Source: Saururus chinensis
Lineage: Eukaryota > Streptophyta > Magnoliopsida > Piperales > Saururaceae
Assembly: GCA_035235625.1 (NCBI GenBank)
Contig: CP141140.1
Span: forward strand, 12,606,685 to 12,670,684
Reading direction: 5' to 3'
DNA length: 64,000 nt
Position numbers and translations under genes: made by a program. Position 1 is the stretch's first letter. Each line of letters begins with the position of its first letter. Positions 49,384 to 61,957 of the stretch are shown one piece after another. The notes below the pieces were generated by a model that made no database searches, was not told the DNA's origin, and was given only the letters and a program-made list of their open reading frames with translations.

Positions 49384-49728
49384 AATCCAGTATAAGACTA
49401 TTTCGTTTAAAATAATTAACACATTTATGTTGTTTGCTCCACTTTCCTTGGTAGAGAACATATCGATCGGACCGTTTGAAGTCGACTTGAAAACAAATAT
49501 GTTTCGAAATGCATCCGAAGGACATCTAGTATAGCACCTTGTTATACGGTATCTTCTCTTCATGTAAATATATGAACACTGGCCACTTTTTTTTGTTTTA
49601 CTAATTGTGCATATTTGTGAACTTTCGGCTGCGATAGCTCTAGAGAGGCAGATCTTCTTGGCGCCCTTAATGTAATGTAATTCTGGGGTTGAAGGCATCA
49701 TGCCACTTGTTCAAACATATATGATTGT

Positions 49729-49922
49729 ACCTCCTTTGTCCACACATTTGAAAAAATATATGATAATTAAAAAAGCTAATTTATTAACCTTCTACTCCAT
49801 CTATTAACCTTTTTTACTCTATGCACTAATTACTTTGCATAAGGATAACATATGATAAAGGCGATTAATTTGGGATAATTTTTTTCTCAAATTTAGACAA
49901 CTAATATGGAATAGAAGGAGTA
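49729..49922. mobile_element. Stowaway-like MITE
   Basis: The left end ACCTCCTTTGTCCACACATT and the right end AATATGGAATAGAAGGAGTA are inverted with mismatches. It is flanked by TA-like sites. Confidence 0.6.
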
Positions 49923-51104
49923 TATAGATTTTCGCTATATGAAATAAGGAGCTACACTCAAGGGTTAGATAGTTTCATGACTATTATATAATTTCCCCAT
50001 CTTTATAGAACGTTCTTCTCATTTTACATATTGAATATTATATCTCTCTTTAACTCGGATATGTTCGTTTTTAGTACCGTTACATTCGTATCGACGAACT
50101 TCATCAAACCAAATCCTATAAATGGGTAAGTAATTTAAACTTTTAAAGTAGGCCCCATTTATATAGCATACTTATCGAGACTCAAATTAATATGATAAAT
50201 AACAATTAAAAAATAATAAAATATTTATTCTAAAATGAGGGGTTAGGAGTTGTAATTGACGGAAACACTTCTTGACATGATTCATTGACTCTGGTTGAAA
50301 ACGACTTAGCATCAACTTTAGGGCAAAGTTTTAATTCCACCCGCCTTCTATACCCCATCAGGATTCTAGTGATTTTTAATAGAATTGGGACAGAATTAAT
50401 AAAATCTTACATAAATTCTATATAATAATTCTTAGTAAAATTGATGAAATCTTACATAAATTTTACATCCAGCCCCTAAATTTTTATGTGCCTATTAAAA
50501 ATTCATCTCACTTTTAAAGTGAGACTATTCACATTACTCATTTTTAGTGAGACCCATTATTGACTGGGCTTGGCCTTGGCCCAAACCCAAAAACCCAACA
50601 ACTCTATAATGGGCTAACTACAAGTTGGGGTCATTTCCAACTTATAAAGGAATAATTCACGTTGGACTAAAATCCAACATTTCTAACAATTACAAATAAC
50701 AAATGTTTTAAAACCATTGCCGAAGTCCACAAAGAAATCAACCCCTTCAATCGCCCAATGCTGCTAAGAAGGATTTCTGAAGCCCAGTAAAAAAGGACAA
50801 TTGAGGGGAGAAAAGCTCGTGTTGAGATTCAAGATTTAATCACATGCGTTGAGAGAACTCAACTAGGCGTTGGGAGTTCCTCAACATAGTACGGTCTTTT
50901 CGTTTAGCTAGCAAGTCTTTTGCACTTGGTATAAAAAAAATTGTGCTTGTATGAAATTTCTATACAAAGCCATTGCACGGGCATGTATTTGTACGTACAT
51001 TAAACCAGCCAATTATTAGTAAATTTTTCATTTTATCTACTAGCAGCCAGCTTCACACGAAACATCATAACTGAGCAATTAACCTCCATTTTTTTTAAAG
51101 CGTC

Positions 51105-51215
51105 TAACCGGTCTCTATGACCGGAGCTCTGTGACCAGCCCATATGGTACTCCGGCCGTCAAGAGTCTCATGTGGGCTGGTCATGGAAAAGCGGTCCGAA
51201 AACATTTTGTATACA
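51105..51215. repeat. Small foldback repeat
   Basis: TGTGACCAGCCCATATG faces CATGTGGGCTGGTCATGG, and outside it ACCGGTC faces GCGGTCC. There is no coding capacity. Confidence 0.6.
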
Positions 51216-51437
51216 AACTATTCGAGATTCATCTTGCTCGAATTACTAAATTACACGTTATGAAGGAACAGAGTTTTCTTTAATACTAAACAGAGCTATC
51301 CTTGCACTAATTAACTCGACGTACCGCTGCTAGAGGAGACTACTCTCTACGGGCGGATAAGAACACAACACCATCCACACGCACGGAGCCACGGACTTGA
51401 TAAGCCAAACCAGAAAAGTTCTGTTCTCGAGCTATTC

Positions 51438-52536
51438 TCAAGTCTTGTTGAAGAGAGGACAGCCAGAAGAAGAAACCTCTGCTGAGTTCCCTTCGATTTT
51501 GGGTCCCCTGATAAGAGCTCCAAGTAGTTCTCCACGGTCGTAGAAGAACTCCACTTTCTCCACTAACATGTTTTCGTCAACCTGCAATGGACTCTCTCGT
51601 TATTTGATATCAGTATATCATATAGTTCCAAATTGGTTCGGATGGAGCCTGTAAATAAGTAGCAGATGTGATCAAAGTTTTTACCTGGAAGATTGCCATA
51701 CCAAAGAGCTCTACCATCTCACCAGTGGGAGCATGCCCCTGGAAGGGGCCTTCCATATAACCCCAGTGACGAAACTTGTAGATAATCACAGGAGGGCCGG
51801 AATAGACGTGAAGTATTTCCAGAGCAAATCCTCGAGGGAATGCTGTCCGAAATGCGTTTTGAGACGAATCTGCAGTTTCCACGGCCGGGTTGTAGCATCG
51901 AAGGTTCTCCGGCAAAGATGTCTGGAGCAACGAGTTGTAGCCACCTCCAAGCCGGCGTTTTTCTTCCAGTGTGATTGGCTTTCTTCCTGTACAAAAAATT
52001 GGAATCACAATTAACACAAACTCTTCTATCCATGTTTTGTCGGATTTAGGAAGGCTCAACATTACCATTAAGGCTGAACGTGTAGTTGTCAGGATTTACT
52101 GTCTTGTAGTCATCCCAACTTGTCTTGTGGAACATCTCCATTTCCCAGGTCTTGACGAGGTTCTGCACCTTCTCTTCCAGGGAGCCCGGAGGCCATACCT
52201 ACCAGGCACCGAAGAGGACATCCAGTAAGTGTTAGTACTCTATTATTAATCATTCGTACCTGAAAAACTCCCTCTTGGCCTCTTCATAATGCTATTATAG
52301 AACCATAGAGGTCGTCTAGGATTGATTTGTCACTTAAATTGGAAACAAAATTTCCCTTTAGGACAGAGATTTAGAGCACTACTGAGTACCTTAGTTCGGC
52401 CTTGCTCGAAAAGTTGATCGACGAGCTCGTAGTTAGGAGGAGCACCATATCTCCATTTCGTGTTCTTCTCACCCTCCCCGTACATGTACTTTCTGTATCT
52501 GTCACCTTGCTTCTCTATATTAATTGAAGGCTCCAT
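51438..52536 (-). CDS. Pathogen-related protein, paralogue 1, four exons
   Basis: Plant pathogen-related proteins of the barley type have an NTF2-like fold and are induced by infection; their biochemical role is not established. Exons 52536-52390, 52198-52066, 51986-51685 and 51581-51438 give 241 residues. Visible motifs are EKNTKWRYGAPPNYELVDQL, VWPPGSLEEKVQNLVKTWEM, GGGYNSLLQTSLPENLRCYN, FRTAFPRGFALEILHVYSGP, YKFRHWGYMEGPFQGHAPTG and EKVEFFYDRGELLGALIRGP, ending SSSGCPLFNKT. No signal peptide or membrane segment is seen, so it is probably cytosolic. Intron 3 lies just before VDENML and is absent from the second paralogue. No defect is seen. Confidence 0.93.
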
Positions 52537-53194
52537 TGCTATGCCCTCCTGGTATTCCTAATCAGCTTGCTCCTCTTTGGCTAGCCGCTTCGCGTTCACT
52601 ACTCTTACATACCAACCCCATTCATGCGCAGTTTTAGAGAAAAGCGACAAAAAAATATCATGTGCAGCAGCTGCCACAGAAGACTGGTCAATACGATTAT
52701 ATGAACGCTAGTGGCCTACTACTGAGGTACTAAATTCAATTTTTTTATTGTTGTAATTTTAAATTTTTTGTGAAAGGTCATGATTCTATATTCCTATTGG
52801 TCGCTTGGTACGAAATTCATTCAAAAAAGAAAAAAAAAGCACATTGGCTAGGTTTTTTTTCCTGCTAAATGGGTTTTCGCTATTTGTAAATGAATATTTT
52901 TTTTACGCTCTACCATCGTGACCAAAATGCAAAACCAACGGACATGAAGAAGGGGGAACCTTCAGAACCGTTGGATTTGGTATTCAAGTTTCTCTCTCTT
53001 TGGTGATGTGGCACCATCTTACTATTGGTCACCTGTTTTTGGTTATAAAAATTAGTCATATTAAACAAGTCTTTTGTTAAGTGGTTTACTGGGGAGTATG
53101 TGTCACAAACCCTTTTTTTTGTTACATAAATCGAGGTCCAATTGAATGTGCTCAAAAGATAATTATCATAAGAGGTCCAAAAATTTGGGAAGCC

Positions 53195-53390
53195 CTTTTT
53201 ATAAAATGTAGTGACAATAAGCCCAGTGTAAGCACTCATATTTAAGATTAATGATGGACTTACTAGTACACATTAGTATTAATATTACTTATGTTAATAT
53301 ACGCTAATGCCATCAATATCATGAACGAAGGGTTTTCATATTCGACTTACACTAGGTTCATTGTTAGTGAAGAGCATAAAAAATACTTCT
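53195..53390. repeat. Short inverted-repeat element family, copy 4
   Basis: The left side GTGACAATAAGCCCAGTGTA pairs with the right side TACACTAGGTTCATTGTTAG, which continues TGAAGAGCATAAAAAA. The interior has TACACATTAGTATTAATATT opposite TATACGCTAATG. Confidence 0.7.
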
Positions 53391-54839
53391 AAAAATTTGG
53401 GTATGATTTTACGTCTAGATCTCCTAACTCCACTTATTACTAATGCAATTTGCCAAAAAGAAGAAATAAAAAGACAAACTACTACCCCTGCAATACCAGT
53501 TCTGGCCCCGGTTTCTATTCTGCGTTGTAAGGTACCAACTCACATGGTTGTAATTAACCTTGTGTCGACCCTAATTACTGAGCTTTTAGTACAGTTATGT
53601 TTGAGTTGCATGATTTTGCCTAGGCCGAGAAAAGGACAACTTGGATATATATCATATTTTAGATACAGAATGAAAAAATCTTAAATTTTAATTTGTGAAG
53701 TAAGATTATTTAAGCGAGTACGTATGGACGAAAGAGTCACAACGGTGACACGAGTGAAGTTTTTCCAAGAACTTTCTCCACCTACCCCGGTCCACATCGT
53801 TACGATTTAGAGCTCATATGGATTTCGTCTTCAGGGTTGAAAATTATCAACTTATCAAAACTTCGTTCCTTTGACGCATGAGTGGTAGAAAAGAGTCCAG
53901 GACTTTTTAGGTCTCAAGTACATTCTAAATTTTGGAAAATGTTCACTGTATCTATCCTAAATGTAGTAGAAGCTAGAAATAGATATATAAATGGAACACC
54001 CTATGACATGGTCGAGTGTTTTTTTCTACGATGCAAAGGAAGACTATGGCAAACCAATGAGAATCGGTAGGATGGCCAGGGGCTCAGGACCACGTATCAG
54101 GGAAGGGGAGGCTTAAAGTTCAAACTCAAACCCTCACTTGGTTGGCCATTCTCTGGGAATTATAAACCGCTGATGCCTTAAATTAGTGACTGGCAGTTAG
54201 CCGACACCTAGAGACTTAAACAAACTATCTACACGGGTTGTCTCTAAATCGACACAAGGTTAAATTAGTGACTGGCAGTTAGCCGACCCCTAAAGAATCA
54301 TACATTTGCTGACTTTGTTTGAATGGTTCTTCGTCATTTGTATCATGACCGGGCTTCTGATACACTCTTTGTTGGGTACCTGTTTTCTTTAAGATAGTTG
54401 TAGTGTGGTATGTGTAATTTTGGTTACATTGTCTTTTTATATGGTTTGTGTGTATCTTTGTAATAATTATATTTTTAAACTTTGGGCCTATATTGAGTTT
54501 TCAAACCTAATAACTATTTTTATCTATTTTAAGTCATTTTTATTCTTAATCTCTTAAAGGGACTTTTAAATTTTTGATAGGGCTCGTAGAGATAAACGTA
54601 TTAAGCCAATGTAAATATAAATTGGATGTTGGAAGCATAGGCTACAACCTCAAGAAACATATCATTGATAGGCCCTACTATAATATTAAGAGATAACATA
54701 CCCTTGTTAGTTTTTTTTTCATAGGGCTCGTCGATACGAGTCCAACAGTAATAGGAGCATGCGAATCCGAGTTCAGGGTAAAGAGTTATTATCATTTGAA
54801 TTTTAAAATTCTTTATTAAAAAATAATAATAATATAAAT

Positions 54840-55380
54840 TATTGTGTCAGCGTGCTTGAAGGAGCATGACTTAAGCAAGCCATATTGTGTAGTTGCGATT
54901 GCACATTAGCATGGCTTGATGCTGCGCATAGCCAGCTCGAGGTTGGCTATGCTGGCTTGCCATCCATTAGATATGTGCCACTTGGTGCACATCCAATGCC
55001 TTCGCCTAGCTATAAAAAGGCGATGGTGAGGGTTTATTTTCTCTCACACCCTTTTTTTTTTGTCTAAATTTTACCCATCTTCAAAGCTTTTGTTCACCTT
55101 TCTATAGCCATTTCTAACCTGATTCAAATAATTAAAAGAGCAAACTTAGCTAAATCGAGGGTACTCTATGTCGTGGAATGGTCTATTATTGAAATAACCA
55201 CTTTTGAGTAGGGAAACATTCTGGGCAAGAGGAGGTTTCATTGAAGAAATTGTCCTAGCGTAAGGGGAGGCTCCACCCGCTGCTCTTAAGCTAGAGAATA
55301 AACGAAGGCTTAGCCCACCATTCGCTTTTTGAAAGAAATTTAAGAGCAAAGGTAGGTGGTTTTATCTTCTAATTTTATGC
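54840..55380 (+). other. Possible fragment of an LTR, with promoter-like core
   Basis: CTAGCTATAAAAAGGCGATG is followed about 30 bases later by a pyrimidine-rich TTCTCTCACACCC stretch, which resembles an LTR promoter and start site. No paired repeat, primer site or coding part was found, so the assignment is weak. Confidence 0.3.
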
Positions 55381-56439
55381 TAGGGTTATACTTCATTTTT
55401 GAAATTCTTTCGAGTCATAAATAAAGTTTGTTTCGAAAGCATATATCATTAGGGATTAGACTGATGTTAAAGTAATGACGTCCTATTCTATCCCTTAACA
55501 ATATTCTTTCAAGGTACAAATATTTGCATATAATCTTTCATTAGTGAATGATTCATATTTTGAGGAGGGTTTATTTCTTTCTCATTTTCCTTTTATGAAA
55601 ATATTTTAACTTGATATTTTGAAAATACTTTTCTAGGGAAGCTCAAAGGTTGCGAATGTAGAACAACATAACATGATAAATAGGACTTCTCCATAATTTG
55701 ACTTGGGCCTGTGGCACCTAGGGAGGGGGAGGAGGACCTCTCCCTGGTTAAATTTTCATGTCCCTCCTTGTCTTCTGATTGCACAATATCGACTCATACC
55801 TTTGTTTATTTACAGATGAAGTATGACTAGTTTACCTCAAAAAATGAAGATGACTTGCATGAAATCGTGAGACTAGTATACTTTTGCTTGTTAAGTTACA
55901 CAAAGCCACTGTCAACATTCATGTAAGATGTATTAATGTATGCTCAATTGGAAATCTAAACTTTGACACCTCCTACTATAAATGCATACTATAACATAAA
56001 ATGCTATTACAAAGTAGTTTAACTAGATTGAAGGTGTGAAGCCAATCATACAATCTACAAGATTAAAACAAGGTCAGCAAATGTATGTAAAAACAATTAC
56101 ATCAATTTATTAAATAATTATAGAAAAAAGTTTGAACATGTAATTATGGTTTTAATTGGAAAATAAAATCAATAATAACCTTAAGCTTGATTCCAAGAAT
56201 GATTATAAATTTCATTGCACTTTATGCCACCTAAATCTTTTACTACACTTATATGTCATTTTCCTCAACACAAAGTTCATTCTACCAATATATCATTCTA
56301 TGTTTCAAATAGTAAACCACTAAGTGAGCTAAAAATTGGTGAATATATAATTTTTAAGGTTATATTTTGTTGGAAATCTTCTTATGTGAGGCTTGAAATC
56401 TGGATTGAGTGGTGGACATTGGAGGAGCTGCACAACAAC

Positions 56440-59400
56440 ATGTAGATGGTGTAGGCCAAGGGGTCTACACAGGAATAATTAAACAAAAAGAGGAGATAAG
56501 AAAAGGATCAGGGCAGAAAATTAAATAAAAATAATTTAATTTTTTATTTACTTTAAAATAGGTTAAGTACTAAAATTTATAAAAAAATAAAGTAGTACTC
56601 CTATTAAAATAAGGTAAGCAAGACTAATCATGAAGAAATTGGGAAATAGATTAATCTGAAAAATAAAAGAAGTAATCTAACTAGGATAGTAATCTAACTA
56701 GGAACATATTAGTGGATTGCTTTAAGGATTGAACAAAACCACTATGCTAAAAATAGTATTTTCCCCACCAATTAATCACAATGGTGTGCAAGAGGATATC
56801 CACAATTTTGTTCTCAAGATATAATGAAATCTTACAAATATTCTTGCAACTTGAACTTTTGAAACAACTTAAAATACCTTCAAGATGAAACAATTAACAT
56901 TATTGTATTTCTAGTTTTGCAAAAACCAAAACTCTAGAGAAGGAAAGCTAGAAGGAAATTTGTGAATATGGTATACTATAGTTGCAAGAAAGAAGAAGGA
57001 AAACTCTCGAGTTTCTTTTCTTTAGCTAGTGGTATTTATAGCCATTTTGATGTAAATTGGCTTGTGATTGAGTTTTTTTCAATGGGTTGTACTGGTTTGT
57101 TTGATCTCTAGTTGTTTCCAAAGACGACACCCATTGGCTGAGTTTTTCCCCTCCGCCCCTATCATTATTAGCCTTTCAATGTTTTCAAACTTTCCAAATT
57201 GGGACAAGCTCCACAAATCAACTATTAATTAATCTGGTCATAAACACACAATTCTCTTGAAAGACACCTAACAAAAAAAATGTTGGTTATTTTGAAAATC
57301 ATGAACATTCCCCATCATTTTCTAAATAAGAATATAAGAAAAATATAACTCAAAGGCTTACGTGACAATATCTTACAACTTGAACCATTCACTTAGTGAG
57401 AACTTATCAAAATTAACCAATAGAGCATAGTAAACATGTCTTTGAACAATCCATTTTGACCTACCAAATTCATTCTCACACATAAAACTATATAATCTTT
57501 TAAGTATTCAAAATTGATTGACACACTTTTTTTGCCTTGTGTTGTACCTTAATTTCATAAGTGCTCTAGAGATAAAATATTTTCTTATAGAAAGTGACTA
57601 TACTTTCACACTTATAAAGGTCATTGAAGGTGTCTGTGTAACTATATCACCACAATGGAAAAACCATTATAAACCTATTAAAAACATAAATATATTAAGC
57701 TACCAATTACTTTAGCATATTGTAATTGAGAAACATATCTACTAGTATTAGGAAACAACCTTAACTATGATTCAAAAAGTGAGCTACATGGTACCCTTCC
57801 TCCTCTTAGTAAGATGAGGGGTGAGTTTTCTCTCTTAGCATAGTAGGCCCCTATGCAATCAAATTAATCAAACTTCTTTAGTATTTTCTCAATATAATGA
57901 AACTCGGAAAACATTAGGTTGTTATCTTGTTTTATGATTCATATACCTAAGATAACATCATCAATACCCATATCTTTCATGTCAGAATTTGATAACAAAA
58001 TTATTTTAATATTATTTACATCAGTGTCAATTATTAATATATCATCAACATACAAGTAGATAATTATACTTTTACCATTACAAAACTTGTTATACACACT
58101 TGAAAGCTTGATGAATTATGAAGTCAATTAAAATAACAACTTGATCAAAATTTCATGTCATTATTTAGGAACTTGTTTAAGATCAATAAGGGATTTGATT
58201 AATTTACAACCTTTCTATTTGTTTCCCTCTACAACAAAACCTTCATGCTCCATATATATTTCTTCATTAAGTTCACCATTTAGAAAAGTTATTTTTACAT
58301 CTATTTGATGTATATCAAAGTTATAAATAGAGGTCAAGGCAATTAAGACTCTAATAATTACTATAAACGCATTTGTATCAAAATAATTATGGCCTTCCCT
58401 TTGGTTAAAGCATTTAATCATTAATCTAACTTTAAATTTATTAATGGTCAAATCTATCTTGATTTTCTTTTAGAAAATCCACTTGCAATTAATAAGTTTA
58501 GGACTAGAGGGTAAGTCAACAAATTTCTAAGTTTTATTTCCCCTTATGAAATCCATATCATCATTAATTGCCACTTTCGAAAGGGCAACATCTTGAGATT
58601 TCATTATTTCGTCAAAAGTGAGTGCCTCTGGTTCAACTGACAAAGTGAATTCCATTTGTTGTGAAATAGTTTATTGTGTTCCTTCGACCAAGTAAATTGC
58701 AAAATCTATACCAAAATAATTTTTAGTCCTCATTTTCTTCCTTCTTCTTAGATCTATTTAATTGGTACCATTTACTTCCACTTGCACTCTAGTATCATTA
58801 GTTTCATCATTCCTTGAGGTTACTTTTCATGATTCACCTACTCTACTAGTTTATTATTTTTGAAATGGTAGAGAATATATTTTCATAAAAGATTGTTTCC
58901 CTTAATTCTATAATTTTTTATATCAATAAAATCATTAGGTTTAATGAGAAATTTATAAGTTTTTCTATGTTGAGCATAGCCCAAGAAAATACATTTAATG
59001 CCTAATTTCTTCTCCTTATATGATACGAAAGAAGATTATTAACAACGTTTTTAAGCATCGTTAATAATCATAAAACTGTCGCAAATATATTAAGTATTTG
59101 TGACGCAAATACAATTGTGTCACATACTATTTTTTTAAAGCTCTCTCTCTCTCATATTTGCATTGCAAATACTATTTTTTTAATCTCTCTCTCTTCTCTT
59201 TCTCTCTCTAAAATTTTTTACTCTCTCTCTCCTCTCTTATCTCTCTTCTCACCCCTCTCTTTTATCTTTCTCTATCTTTTTTCTAGATCGATCTCTCTTT
59301 CTCTCTCTAGATTGATATCTCTCTCTCGAATAGAAGAAATTTGACACCTACCAAAATAGGAGGAGCGGGAGGGGCGCCAGACTCTAGTTGGAGGAGGAGA

Positions 59401-60720
59401 AAGTATGGGAATTTAATTTAGTCTTTTTTTATTTATTTATAATATATTATACATTTAAATAGTAAAAAATAAAATTAAAATTATATATATTTTTTAAAAA
59501 TATAGTATTTACGACATTTTTTTAAAAGCGTCGCAAATACTTTCTTAAAAATAAAACATAATATTTGTGACGCTTATATAAAAGCATCGAAAATACTATT
59601 TCCTATTTGCAACGTTTAATCATAAACGTCACAAATAGTATATAATTTTTTGATAAAAAAAATTATTTTATTTGAGAAACCTTGTATCAAGCGTTGCAAA
59701 TACTAGTACTATTTGCGACGTTTAGGATTAAGTGTCACAAATAGTAATTTTTTGTCACTTTTTTAATAGTCACAAAAGGCAGTTATTACTTATTAGCAAC
59801 GCTTTTTATTGCGATACTAATAAAAATATCACAAATAGTCATTTTTATTGTAATATTAGCTTTGGGAAATCGAACAATCTCTCTATAAACCCAAACTTTA
59901 AATAACTCGAATTACACTTTTTGTTCTTTTGGGACTCATGGGGTGTAATATTAGTGTTCTTTATGTAAAACCTATTCAAATTATGCCAAGCTATCAATAA
60001 GGCTTCTCCTAAAAAATCTTTAATTAACCTTAAATATAATAAAATAAAATTTACTATTTCAATTATTTTCCTATTTGTTCTTTTTACCACTTTTTTGTTG
60101 TGGAATGTAAGGTATTATGCCCACTTATTTTCAAAAATTGATTAATAAAGATTTAAACCTTTGTTTGTTAAGGAGAGTACTCCCACAGATGAAATGGAAA
60201 TTTCTCACGTGCTGCTTGGAAACTACAGAGAGTAGTGATTGCAGGAACTACATTGCAACTATGAAGATTGCTTAAGGCGTGAATAAAATCATCTTCCTAA
60301 GAATAATATTTAGTCTTCACCAATTGATCGCATCAGTATGCAAGAAGATTTCCAAAAATTTTATCTCAAGATATATTGAAGCCACACAAACACTGCTTGC
60401 AAATTGCACTTTTTAAAATTACTCAAAATACCTTTGGGATGAAACAACCAATCCTGGAATTCTAATTCTCTACAAACCAAAACTCAAAAAGGAAAGCCAT
60501 AAGGAAATTTTTGAATCTAATGGACTAAAGTTGCAAGAAAGAAAACTGAAATTATGATTTTTTTTCTTAACTAGTGCATAAAAGCACCATATATTTATAG
60601 CCATTTTGATGTATGTTGGCTTGTGATTGCATCTTTTATGAAGCGAAAAACGTGCATAGCTACTGTACTCCGTGACCATGCCGAGACCATATGTTAGGAC
60701 CAAAAACATTTTACATGGCA
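56440..60720 (-). mobile_element. Ty1/copia element, internally deleted and broken, with nested insertion
   Basis: Two homologous stretches at about 56,440-57,307 and 60,180-60,720 look like its LTRs. Both carry TTTATAGCCATTTTGATGTA and GAAGGAAAGCTAGAAGGAAA-like text. Between them the minus strand holds part of integrase (about 60,090-59,860), the region after it (about 59,020-58,870), and reverse transcriptase with the start of RNase H (about 58,450-57,780; motif FDIHQIDVKITFLNGELNEE). Gag, protease and most of integrase are missing. A CACTA-like element sits inside. The coding part is heavily broken and the LTRs are clearly diverged, so it is old. The outer LTR limits are approximate. Confidence 0.7.
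59020..59860. mobile_element. CACTA-like non-autonomous element nested in the copia fossil
   Basis: The ends carry many copies of a TTTGCGACG/CGTCGCAAATA motif in both orientations, as in the subterminal regions of plant CACTA (En/Spm) elements. The right end CATTTTTATTGTAATA resembles a decayed form of the usual TTTTTCTTGTAGTG, and the left end ATACGAAAGAAGA may be the partner. The interior is short with CT-rich runs (59,140-59,335) and has no transposase. It separates two copia segments that are otherwise continuous in order. Confidence 0.6.
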
Positions 60721-60769
60721 ACTCAACACTGTTTATGACTATTCAAATGTTACAGACGGATATATATTC

Positions 60770-61690
60770 GAACACGTCTATTCCCCCCAGCGTATAGCCG
60801 TATACTCAGGACCCCAATTCTTTCTATACCCCAATAGAGCTTAAAAAATTGCTCATACCTACCCTTCCCACCCCAACAATATTTCATAATAAGAAAAAGC
60901 TCAATACTCTACTGCTGGCGACGGCAACCACGACAATCTTACTCCCCTTCCCCCTTCTTCCTCCTTTTCCAATTTTTTAGAAGAACATATCAAAAAAGTC
61001 AACAGAATATGAATTGAGATAGACAGGTACGAAATCAACTCATCAAGGCACAAGGCACAATATTGTGGGCCTATAAATCTTCCTACAGACCTCTACGTAT
61101 CTGAGGTAAGATATCAATATTGCCGCTCCAAAAAAAAAATCAATATTTGAATGTTTCTCGCTCTTTTTGAAGTACTCTCGGTGTGTCTTATCAAGCCTTT
61201 GAAAGAAAAGGGCACTGCGACCTTGCCTTTCAAGCAATGAGCGAGAGAGATGGGTGAAATAATACAGTGGCAAGTCGAAAAATCCAATTTAAAGCAAAAG
61301 CCATGAGAACTAATTTATGCTTGTTGTTGCTTTCTTCCTCCCTATTATGTAACATAAATAAACAAAAAAATTAATATATCAGAGACAACGCTGGTCAATC
61401 GTCACCAGGGGATTACAAGGCATGCATTTTTTTTCTCCACAATAAAGTCAACTCTCTTTTTCCCCACAATATTGTATGTTGATTTTTTCGGGCCATCATT
61501 TTTTGCACTGACGCCATAGAGAAGAAGTTTTGCGCCGGTGAAGAAGAAGAGAAGGTACAAGGTGTTGGGTTGGCTAGTAGTAGAATAGGGGGTGACTATG
61601 GGGGGACTGAGTAATAATAATTAAAAAGCTCAATATTTTTTTGTTTTGGCGGGTAATGAGTATATGTTGGGGCGGTCTAAATATTATATC
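60770..61690. mobile_element. Non-autonomous Mutator-like element, copy 2, diverged
   Basis: The left end GAACACGTCTATTCCCCCC matches the 2,935 element (GAACGCGGCTATTTCCCCCC). The right side GGGGCGGTCTAAATA is like the inner right end of the family, but the outermost bases are lost. The interior shares CTGGCGACGGCAAC with the copy at 63,350 (CTGGCGACGGTGAT). A frame on the minus strand at 61,043-61,273 is not recognised. Confidence 0.5.
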
Positions 61691-61957
61691 AGTTGTTAGT
61701 TGTAACCCTTTTTCGCGGGCAGCGGTTTAACCCAACTAAACAGGTCAATGGACTTCAATTTTTATTGATGGGACATCACAAGCAAGAAACACTCAAGAAA
61801 GCAGAAGGAAAAAAAAATGAACACTTAATTTGTGTGTATATGTGTGAGAACACATTATTGACAGAATATAGGAAGAGCCATCCAAGATATAACGCGAACC
61901 AGTAGCCACTGTAGTCATTGGTTGGCACGACGTATATGGTAGTTTAAGTTGATGTTT

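Larger units (their letters stand above)
49384..51437. other. Spacer between GLTP and the first pathogen-related gene
   Basis: It holds the GLTP 3' flank, a Stowaway-like MITE (49,729-49,922), an internal duplication of AAATCTTACATAAATT wording at 50,390-50,465, and a small foldback at about 51,105-51,215. No gene is seen. Confidence 0.55.
52537..56439. other. Repeat-rich spacer between the pathogen-related paralogues, part 1
   Basis: It contains an inverted-repeat element at 53,195-53,390 and a pair of about 38-bp direct repeats (AATTAGTGACTGGCAGTTAG, at 54,178-54,217 and 54,262-54,298). There is also an LTR-like promoter stretch near 54,990-55,060 with CTATAAAAAGG. Short open frames at 53,361-53,684 and 53,882-54,070 are not recognised as genes. 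Confidence 0.5.

Noticed and set aside
49372-49701. Minus-strand frame of 109 codons downstream of GLTP
   Set aside because: It overlaps the presumed 3' flank of GLTP and has no family features.
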